The notes under the pieces are model-generated. The model ran no database searches, had not been told where the DNA came from, and worked only from the letters and a program-made list of their open reading frames with translations. This document shows positions 35,256-42,160 of a stretch of 64,000 bases of DNA, piece by piece; within the stretch, counting starts at the first letter, position 1, and each line of letters begins with the position of its first letter. The stretch lies in assembly GCF_900111825.1 (NCBI RefSeq), contig NZ_FOJM01000003.1, forward strand, positions 186,001 through 250,000, read 5' to 3'. The position numbers and the translations under genes are program-made. The DNA comes from Pedobacter suwonensis. Lineage in GTDB: Bacteria > Bacteroidota > Bacteroidia > Sphingobacteriales > Sphingobacteriaceae.

Positions 35256-36548
35256 TTAACGATTATATGGATATTCACTTATCCAATGGAATCCCCTGTT
35301 AATGAGTTTAAAATCTTTAAGGTCTTTTCGTTTAAAACTAACCGATATCGAATCTTTTTCTGTCAGGCCTGATAAGGTCAGTTTATCTTTTCCCGTAATG
35401 GTATAGTTTAAAACATATTTTGCAGAGTCTTTATCAGTTGATTTGAGTACCACTATCTTTTTCCCCTGATCAAAAACCGCAGTGAAATTAACAGTGCTGT
35501 CGTTCATCTTTTTTATTCGTGCGTAGCCGGGGTAGTTAATAATCAGCTGTTTCCACCTTGTACTATCTGTTGTGAGTGGCTCCAGAATTTTACCTTTATA
35601 GCGCATGTGCTCGACATTATAAATGCCATACATAAATGGCTTTGGCGCAGCACTGCCATACGTTTTTCTTTGATCAATTAATGATGATATTAAAAATAGT
35701 AGTGAAGCTGCGATATATAGATATTTTACACCATAAGCCGTATAATAAAGCCATTTCTTTTTAAATTCAGGTCGGTACATTTGCTCAAGTTGCTGGCTTT
35801 CATACTTAATAAAAAAGCGATATAGCTTTAAGAAATGCGGAGCTAAAATAAAAAGACACATCACTACCAGTGCGGTAGAAAGTAGTTTTACAGGAACATC
35901 GAAAAAATAATTCATCGTCATTACATGCACTGTTGCAGCCAGTGATAGAAAGGCACCTATAACAACTGTTCTACGGAATAATAACAGGACGGCTGAAACT
36001 TCGATAATACCCATGAAAATATTATAACCTTTAGAAAAACCCAGAAATGTCCAGGCTAGGCCCATTGGCGAGGCATCTCCGAATGGCTGGAGCAATCTCA
36101 TCAATGAAGGATCGGGAAACTGTAGTTTGATTACTTTAATCGCGCCATATAGTATCAAAGTAAAGGCTAAATAAAATCTCACCAGTACCACTAACCAGTA
36201 ATAAGCTGCGTGGTAACTTTTGCGTTTGCGATCTAAAACCGACCAGATGATGCTGCCAATTACGGATACCAAAAATATAAAGAGCAGCAATATCCAATCA
36301 TAGGAGGTATCGCCGCTGCCATTGGTGTAAATGGTAAAATCGTAATGATAGTGGATAATGTGTTTAGAAAACCAGGGAATAAAATCATGCAATACCAGGT
36401 TTGGCAACTGCAGTATACTTGACAATAAAGTAAAAGCCCCGTTATTATTCAGGATGATAAAAAGAGACAGGAGCAGAAAAAAGAACCTGAACGAGATTTT
36501 TTTATAAATATTCCAGGGTGCAGCATTTTGAAGAGCGTTTTCAGACAT
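35256..36548 (-). CDS. DoxX-like multi-pass membrane protein
   Basis: 430 residues from the ATG at 36548; the seven codons before it would need TTG. Around eight transmembrane helices fill residues 20-300, with a central block YGAIKVIKLQFPDPSLMRLL ... GIIEVSAVLLLFRR resembling the DoxX/SURF4-type four-helix unit. A hydrophilic C-terminal domain of about 115 residues (SLIDQRKTYGSAAPKPFMYG onward) is beta-rich and exposed. Function is unknown. It sits between thiE (59 bp) and the TPK-like gene (63 bp) on the same strand and may be part of the riboswitch-controlled transcript. Confidence 0.65.
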   Translation of the reverse strand: MSENALQNAAPWNIYKKISFRFFFLLLSLFIILNNNGAFTLLSSILQLPNLVLHDFIPWFSKHIIHYHYDFTIYTNGSGDTSYDWILLLFIFLVSVIGSIIWSVLDRKRKSYHAAYYWLVVLVRFYLAFTLILYGAIKVIKLQFPDPSLMRLLQPFGDASPMGLAWTFLGFSKGYNIFMGIIEVSAVLLLFRRTVVIGAFLSLAATVHVMTMNYFFDVPVKLLSTALVVMCLFILAPHFLKLYRFFIKYESQQLEQMYRPEFKKKWLYYTAYGVKYLYIAASLLFLISSLIDQRKTYGSAAPKPFMYGIYNVEHMRYKGKILEPLTTDSTRWKQLIINYPGYARIKKMNDSTVNFTAVFDQGKKIVVLKSTDKDSAKYVLNYTITGKDKLTLSGLTEKDSISVSFKRKDLKDFKLINRGFHWISEYPYNR

Positions 36549-36607
36549 ATTTTGTTTGGTTTTATCCAAAGCTAAAAATTATCCTACACCGTTCAAATCA
36601 TAAAATG

Positions 36608-37252
36608 TTAATTAACAATGCTTTCTTTAACTAATGTGTAAAAATCCTGATAGGCTTCAATAAAATCATCAGCAAAGTTAATCGCCCCTGAAACAGCTAT
36701 CCCATAGATGCCAGTTTGCATTAATGCTTCTACATCATAGGTCCTAATGCCGCCTACAGCCAATACCGGAATGTTGATGGCCTGAGCTTTTAATGCTTTT
36801 ACCACTTGCTGATAACCTTCAAAACCCAGGTGTTGGTAATTGTTGGGTTTAGTTTCAGTTGCTCCAAGTGGACCATAACCGGCATAATCGGCACCCTCTT
36901 TGGCTAGCCTGATTAGATTTTCTAACGTGTTTGCAGATCCCCCAAGCGTAATATCATTGCCAACCAGTTTGCGCAGGGCAATAAAATCAGCATTCATATC
37001 TTCTATATGAAAACCTTGGATATCGGCCTTTCCATTTAAATGAACATGATCGGTAACAATTAAAGTGGTTCCCCAATCATCACATATTTCAGCTATCGCA
37101 TTAATATCCTGTAACAGTGCTTCATCACTTTTGCTCAGGCAGCGGTACTGGATCCATTTTGCACCGGCCTCACAGGCCAGTTGTGCCTGTTCAATGTGAC
37201 TTAGATGTGGGATATCGTGTGTGATGTAATGAAGCTTTTCTATGTATTTCAT
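36608..37252 (-). CDS. thiE: Thiamine phosphate synthase
   Basis: 214 residues with the ThiE TIM-barrel: KWIQYRCLSKSDEAL (strand 2 with the pyrophosphate Arg), TTLIVTDHVHL (N/D-D motif), GFHIEDMNADF, ITLGGSANT (H/G-S) and YAGYGPLGATETKP (G-P-x-x-x-T-x-T-K). It joins the pyrimidine diphosphate and the thiazole phosphate to thiamine phosphate. Two usual positions are changed (IQYR for VQLR/E, GGSAN for G-x-S), moderate divergence as in other Sphingobacteria. It follows the TPP-controlled TonB receptor gene by 140 bp. Confidence 0.9.
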   Translation of the reverse strand: MKYIEKLHYITHDIPHLSHIEQAQLACEAGAKWIQYRCLSKSDEALLQDINAIAEICDDWGTTLIVTDHVHLNGKADIQGFHIEDMNADFIALRKLVGNDITLGGSANTLENLIRLAKEGADYAGYGPLGATETKPNNYQHLGFEGYQQVVKALKAQAINIPVLAVGGIRTYDVEALMQTGIYGIAVSGAINFADDFIEAYQDFYTLVKESIVN

Positions 37253-37311
37253 TCTGAATCAGGACAATTAAAATTAAAGGATTTTAAAATCAGTAGGGCA
37301 AGATAAACAAA

Positions 37312-37344
37312 ATCGCCATTGAACGTTTATCTTGCAATGGCGAT
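37312..37344 (-). terminator. Hairpin between TonB receptor and thiE
   Basis: A 10-bp perfect stem (atcgccattg/caatggcgat), but on the minus strand only four T follow. It may allow partial read-through into thiE. Confidence 0.5.
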
Positions 37345-37392
37345 CTTAATGATTTTCTGCTTTAGTCTTTCAGCTTTTTGCTTTAGTCTTTC

Positions 37393-39861
37393 TTAAAATT
37401 TTACATTCAAACTTAGCAAAAAGTTGGTTCCCGCCTGCGGATAAAAGAAGTTTTCAGTTATTCTGCTTCCGCCTGACTGATAGCCATATGTATAACCGTT
37501 GCTTTCATACTTTTTATCGAAAATATTGTTTACCAGTAAACCAAGGTTCATGTTTTTAACACCTGCAAATTTAAAATCATAACCCAAACGTGCATTGCTT
37601 ACCCAATAACCATTAAGCGTCCTATCGTTATTCTGTGTATTATCCAGGTATTGCTTGCTTACATATTTACTTTGCAAAGCTACTGCAAAACCACTTACCG
37701 GTTTATAAACCAGCTCGCCAAAAAGCACGGTATTTGGAGAATAAGAGATATCAGTTAATTCATAGTTTTTAACGACTTGTCCGCCGTTATCATAATCATC
37801 ATAATATTCGGTAAAGTTTTTGATTTTATTCCTGCTCAGTGCTGCATTTGCATTTAACACAAACTGACGACTAAGGACGTATGAACCATCTAATTCGATC
37901 CCTAAACGGTAACTCCTGTCTACATTTTGACGAAAGTTTCCGCCCACATCATTTATTTTTCCCGTAACCACCAACTGGTTTTTATAAAACATGCCATAAG
38001 CATTGGCGCCTATATTAAATTGTTCGTTTTTAAAACGGTAGCCCAGTTCTAAATCATTTAAACGCTCTGGTTTAGGAATAACGCCCACGGCAGCATCTGT
38101 AAAGTCATCACGGTTGGGTTCTTTATTGGCCACACTATACGAAGCATATATATTGCTTTGCGGATCAATAAAATAAGTTGCCCCAAATTTCGGGTTAAAG
38201 AAATTCAAGGTTTGGTTAATGGCCAAAGTATTCAGTTTATTTTCTGTTCCGGCAATATCATAATATACACGACGGTATTGCAGATCGGCAAATAAACTCA
38301 AATCATCAACAGGGCTATAATTTACCTTGCCATAAACGTTAAAATCGGTTTTGAAACCCTCATTATCATAATAATGGCGATCAATATTGCCGTTTGAAGC
38401 ATATTGCGCCCAAATTACCTGGCCAAAATGCGCACCCTTATATTCATTGTATGCGCCACCCAAAGTAAAGTTTAAATTCTTTTCAGGTACGTAGTTAAAA
38501 GCATAGGTAACGCCGTAGAAATCATTATCTAACCAACGTCTGCGAATTAAATCAGTTTCGGTAATAGGTGTACCACCAGCAACAGCAACTGGATTCAAGC
38601 CATAATGTTTCAGGCTATCCTGTACCCGGTATTCTTCATAATAACCTTCACCCTTGGTATAATGTAAGGCACCATTAAAAGAAAACTGTTCAGAAAACTG
38701 TCTGGCATAGATTAATTGGTAGTGGTTCTGTGTATAGTTATCAGTTTGATTATTATAAAGAAAACTGTTGTATCGCCTGCCCGAGTTTAACAGGTTTTCC
38801 GCATCTTCTGCACTTAATCCATTTCTGTCAATATAAGCCTGCATGCCGGCTAAATCATTTTCTAAACGCGATTGCGGGATTCCGTTCCACGATTGGTAGG
38901 TTTTTTCATTTCCAGAGAAAACATTTACACGCAATAAATCCTTATCGCCATGGTAAGCACCAGATAAAAAGTACGATTTCAATAATGAAGAGCCACGATC
39001 TACATAACCATCAGAGCTGATTCTTGATAAACGTCCATCAAAGCTAAATCGGTTGTTAATCAAACCTGTTCCTACCTTTACGGTATTTTTCCAGGTATTG
39101 AAACTGCCATAAGTATTATTCAGCTCAGCATAGGGTTCTGTTTCACTGGCGGTAGTCTGAATGTTTAAACTTGCGCCAAATGCACCTGCACCATTGGTTG
39201 AGGTACCAACGCCACGCTGAATCTGCACGTTATCAACCGACGAGGCAAAATCAGGCATATTCACATAAAATGTTCCTTGGCTTTCGCTATCATTGATGGG
39301 AATGCCGTTAACCGTTACGTTAATCCTGCTGTTATCGCTCCCACGTATTCTGATACCTGTATAACCTACACCAGCACCAGCATCAGAAGTAACCACTACA
39401 CCCGGTGTATTCTGTAAAATAAAAGGCAAATCCTGCCCGAAATTATTCTGCTGAATTTCTTCCTTACTAATATTCTTGTAAGTAGTTGCCGATTTATCTG
39501 TGGCACGGGTTGCACGTACAATGACTTCATCAGCCAGGAAATTTTGTGGCGCCAGGCTAAAATCAGCGGTAGTATTTTGGTTAATGTCAATAGTCTTTTC
39601 AACTGTTTTATAACCTACGTAACTGACAACAATGGTATATTTTCCGCCTGATAGGTTGGTAATACTATAAGTTCCCGTGGCATTGCTTACCACCGCTGTT
39701 TTTTGATTCCGCAATTTAACTGTGGCACCTGGCAGCGGCTGCTGATTCTGATCTGTTACTTTGCCCGTAACCGAAATTTGTGCCGATACAAAGAAGGGCA
39801 ACATTGCAACAAGTGCTGCAAAAAGTAAATTTTTCAATGTTTTGTTTTTAGTTAAACCCAT
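37393..39861 (-). CDS. TonB-dependent receptor, probably for thiamine or its precursors
   Basis: 822 residues: signal peptide (cleaved near FVSAQ), carboxypeptidase-regulatory-like domain (about 30-110; SVTGKVTDQNQQPLPGATVK), plug domain (about 125-230; GIRIRGSDNSRINVTVNGIP) and a 22-strand barrel ending with FFYPQAGTNFLLSLNVKF, with a terminal aromatic. It transports ligands through the outer membrane using TonB energy. A TPP riboswitch lies directly upstream, and thiE follows, so the ligand is inferred to be thiamine or a related compound. Annotation alternatives such as siderophore receptor are less likely in this context. Confidence 0.9.
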   Translation of the reverse strand: MGLTKNKTLKNLLFAALVAMLPFFVSAQISVTGKVTDQNQQPLPGATVKLRNQKTAVVSNATGTYSITNLSGGKYTIVVSYVGYKTVEKTIDINQNTTADFSLAPQNFLADEVIVRATRATDKSATTYKNISKEEIQQNNFGQDLPFILQNTPGVVVTSDAGAGVGYTGIRIRGSDNSRINVTVNGIPINDSESQGTFYVNMPDFASSVDNVQIQRGVGTSTNGAGAFGASLNIQTTASETEPYAELNNTYGSFNTWKNTVKVGTGLINNRFSFDGRLSRISSDGYVDRGSSLLKSYFLSGAYHGDKDLLRVNVFSGNEKTYQSWNGIPQSRLENDLAGMQAYIDRNGLSAEDAENLLNSGRRYNSFLYNNQTDNYTQNHYQLIYARQFSEQFSFNGALHYTKGEGYYEEYRVQDSLKHYGLNPVAVAGGTPITETDLIRRRWLDNDFYGVTYAFNYVPEKNLNFTLGGAYNEYKGAHFGQVIWAQYASNGNIDRHYYDNEGFKTDFNVYGKVNYSPVDDLSLFADLQYRRVYYDIAGTENKLNTLAINQTLNFFNPKFGATYFIDPQSNIYASYSVANKEPNRDDFTDAAVGVIPKPERLNDLELGYRFKNEQFNIGANAYGMFYKNQLVVTGKINDVGGNFRQNVDRSYRLGIELDGSYVLSRQFVLNANAALSRNKIKNFTEYYDDYDNGGQVVKNYELTDISYSPNTVLFGELVYKPVSGFAVALQSKYVSKQYLDNTQNNDRTLNGYWVSNARLGYDFKFAGVKNMNLGLLVNNIFDKKYESNGYTYGYQSGGSRITENFFYPQAGTNFLLSLNVKF

Positions 39862-39902
39862 CGGAAAAAGGGGCTTCCCCGATTTCAGTTAAACTTCCAT
39901 AA

Positions 39903-40072
39903 CTCCAATCCCTACGCCGGCATTACCCGGATCAGGTGCATTTGAGGTTGATGGCTGGAGGGTTTTAAGGCTGACGGGATTTAACCCTCTACCTTTTTAC
40001 CTTCTACCTTTTGCCTCAAAATGGGTATGATCTCAGCCTGTTTTTGTGTTTATTTAAACAAGGCACCCCTAA
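39903..40072 (-). promoter_or_regulatory. TPP riboswitch (THI element) with long P3
   Basis: On the minus strand the order is: ggggtgcctt, aacaggctgagatc, acc, then a P3 insert, then cacctgatccgggtaatgcc, ggcgtaggga. These are the conserved TPP-sensing boxes (GGGGTGC, GCTGAGA, ACCTGATC, TAATGCCgGCGTAGGGA). The P3 arm is extended to about 85 nt, with tttgagg/cctcaaa at its base. It ends about 40 nt before the TonB receptor ATG, so it probably masks the translation start, or acts on transcription, when TPP is bound. Confidence 0.92.
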
Positions 40073-40193
40073 TGATGGGACAAATGTAGAAAATTTTAAG
40101 CAATCCGAATATTTTTTAATGTATTGGGTTTAATAGGGTAAAAATTAATGGCATAATACCTGCCCGTACAGACGTGGAACTATTTGTTATTAT

Positions 40194-40669
40194 GGATTTG
40201 AAAATGAACGGTTCTGTGCGCATGGCATTTTCAGTCCCGCTTTGCCTCCTGCCAATTTAAAGGAAATTGGCATCCGTTCCAATCGGGTTCAGGTGGCCAG
40301 GCAGGTAGAGATATCAACGTTAAAACACCAAACGTTCCTATGGAACGAAACCCCGCCAATTAAACAATTGGCTACCAATGAGGCGTCCCGACGGGGCGAA
40401 CATTTTTTAACAAACCAGGATGGTTGGTTGTTAATTTATAACACCGTTTCGTCCCATCGGGACGGATCATCAGTAAAAAAAATGTTTATTTTTTTTACGT
40501 TCCATAGGAACGTTTCATGTTTAGGCACCATGTTAACAAGCCTTTGTTCAATAACCCCGACAGGAGCGAACACGAACTCCGTTTTTTCATCGGGTGATTA
40601 AAGCGAATGAGCGGGACTGCCGGCTGCCGAAAACGACCAACAATCATTTCCCAAAAAAAGATAACCTTT
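40194..40669. repeat. Second copy of the dispersed repeat with nested palindromes
   Basis: The left part (40205-40280: gttctgtgcgcatggc ... cagtcccgctttgcc) matches the tandem array near 11130; the right part (aacaagcctttgttcaataa ... agcgaatgagcggga, 40530-40619) matches its unit start. Between them are inserted nested inverted repeats: aaacgttcctatggaacg (40330-40347) with its exact complement (40498-40515), and inside it cgtcccgacggggcg (40384-40398) against cgtcccatcgggacg (40450-40464). No gene. The stretch 40083-40193 holds nothing recognisable. Confidence 0.8.
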
Positions 40670-41200
40670 TTACCTGCTTAAAAAATCATCAATGGCTCTA
40701 ACGGCATTTGCGACCCGTTCTTCACCTAAACCACCAATAACTTGATAATTGGCTTGAAGCGCCTGTAATTCCTGATGCCAAACTTCCATAAAATATTCCC
40801 GTTTCTCCGGAAAATCGCGAAGAGGATCATCTTGCCATGGCAAATCGATATCCATTAACAAATACAAATCGTAAGGCTTTTTCGGTAGAGCATCCAATAC
40901 AACCTGGGGCGTTTCTCCAAGTACTTCATCGCTCCATATCTTTACCGTAATAAAAGTGGTATCGCAAATAATGAAATCACTTTCGGTGGTAACCAAAATT
41001 GCATCCTCTAACGCTACCTGCCCGTAATACATATTCACTTCATCTTGCAGGGTATAATCGGCAACCAGATTTTCGCAGTAATAACGGGCATACTCCGGCA
41101 CCCACGAAACTTTGTAGTATTTGGCCAGTAACTGAGATATCGTAGATTTCCCTGTACTTTCCGGACCAACAACAGCGATTTTTTTAATGTTTTTATTCAC
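40670..41200 (-). CDS. NadR/ribosylnicotinamide-kinase-like ATPase
   Basis: 176 residues if started at the GTG at 41200; a TTG at 41224 would add eight. No ATG exists before the P-loop. Walker A is GPESTGKSTIS, WVPEYARYYCENL is the NadR-type lid, FIICDTTFITVKIW provides the Walker B/substrate Asp, and LPWQDDPLRDFPEKREYF the C-terminal loop. This is the kinase half of NadR, which phosphorylates nicotinamide riboside. The NMN adenylyltransferase half is missing. Related bacterial kinases of this size are usually annotated 'AAA family ATPase'. A hairpin with T run lies right upstream. Confidence 0.85.
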   Translation of the reverse strand: MNKNIKKIAVVGPESTGKSTISQLLAKYYKVSWVPEYARYYCENLVADYTLQDEVNMYYGQVALEDAILVTTESDFIICDTTFITVKIWSDEVLGETPQVVLDALPKKPYDLYLLMDIDLPWQDDPLRDFPEKREYFMEVWHQELQALQANYQVIGGLGEERVANAVRAIDDFLSR

Positions 41201-41248
41201 GATACATTTTCTGAATATAGTCAAATGTAAAAGAAAAAGCCCTAAAAG

Positions 41249-41367
41249 AAAAAATCCGGTTGAGGAGGGCTCCTCTAACCGGATAATAAACCAAACAAAC
41301 TATTTATGAAGAAATCCTCATGGCGGGTAACTAATCCGCGGAGGAGGCTTTAGATCATTGTCTAAAG
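41249..41367 (-). ncRNA. Candidate small RNA or leader with terminator
   Basis: On the minus strand a perfect small hairpin (ctttaga/tctaaag, 41348-41367) is followed by cctcctccgcgg and, at 41254-41284, a 14-bp hairpin (atccggttagaggag ... ctcctcaaccggat) ending in six T. This is a complete terminator about 50 bp upstream of the NadR-like gene and facing it. It could end an independent RNA of about 110-130 nt or act as an attenuator. No RNA family was recognised. Confidence 0.4.
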
Positions 41368-41637
41368 TATATACAAAACGCATATACGTTTCAGTTATTA
41401 CAACATTATTGCCAATAATCCGATCATCACAACTTCGTGACTTAATTCTGACCAACAGCACTACATTAACGAACGTATTAACACATTATTTAAGAACTTA
41501 TCACAAATATACACATTTAGATTTTACATTTATGTATAATTTATAGTACAAATGAAAAAATAGTGTTCAGTATTTAAAACTATTTGTACTAAATGCTGTT
41601 ATTTATTTAAGACATTACGCAACTAAAACGTTATACC

Positions 41638-41955
41638 ATGAAAAAATTGTGTGTTGCATTATCGCTGCTCATTATATCGGCATTGGGCTCTATCGCTTTT
41701 ACCAACATTAAAACGGGTGGCATAATCGGAAAAATTACGCCAGTTGATGCCGCGTCAACGGTATCACTTGTAGCAGCGAAAGACACGCTAAGTGCACAGA
41801 TCAATCAGGGTGTTTTTACTTTTACAAACCTTAAAGAAGGTGTTTATACTGTGGTAATCAAGGCCAATGCACCGTATAAAGATACAACAGTAGAAAGGGT
41901 TGCCGTTAAAGATAGCGCCACTACCGATTTAGGCGAAATTAAATTACAGCAGTAG
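41638..41955 (+). CDS. Small secreted carboxypeptidase-regulatory-like protein
   Basis: 105 residues: signal-type helix (CVALSLLIISALGSIAF) then one immunoglobulin-like domain with GGIIGKITP ... TLSAQINQGVFTFTNLKEG and YTVVIKANAPYKDTTVERVAV, the fold used as N-terminal domain in TonB receptors, here free-standing. No enzymatic residues. It is likely periplasmic or surface-exposed; its role is unknown. A perfect terminator follows. Confidence 0.75.
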   Translation: MKKLCVALSLLIISALGSIAFTNIKTGGIIGKITPVDAASTVSLVAAKDTLSAQINQGVFTFTNLKEGVYTVVIKANAPYKDTTVERVAVKDSATTDLGEIKLQQ

Positions 41956-41983
41956 CTTATTTTACAAAAGAAAAAACCTTAAA

Positions 41984-42009
41984 AGAGTACTAAAATAGTA
42001 CTCTTTTTT
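41984..42009 (+). terminator. Intrinsic terminator
   Basis: agagtacta/tagtactct stem (9 bp, loop aaa) with a T run, 28 bp after the small secreted protein gene. Confidence 0.9.
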
Positions 42010-42046
42010 ATTTTAAAAAAAACGGCTCAAATCACATCCAAAGATG

Positions 42047-42054
42047 TATCTTTG
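42047..42054 (+). promoter_or_regulatory. Putative -7 element of carB
   Basis: tatctttg fits TAnnTTTG; it would give a leader of about 100 nt before the carB ATG. Confidence 0.45.
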
Positions 42055-42160
42055 CATCCCGACAGAACAGTTGGGATTTTCTTCTTGCAAGCATAAGACC
42101 TTTTGCTTCTTCACCTTCGGGTTCAAACACTTTAGAATTTTAATTATTTTAAGCTTTATC

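Noticed and set aside
41358..41546. 62-codon ORF in AT-rich spacer
   Set aside because: Composition-driven open frame with no family signal, upstream of the real gene at 41638.
42044..42160. N-terminal extension of CarB
   Set aside because: The 39 extra codons overlap a -7-like promoter element and do not resemble CarB; the ATG at 42161 fits the family start.
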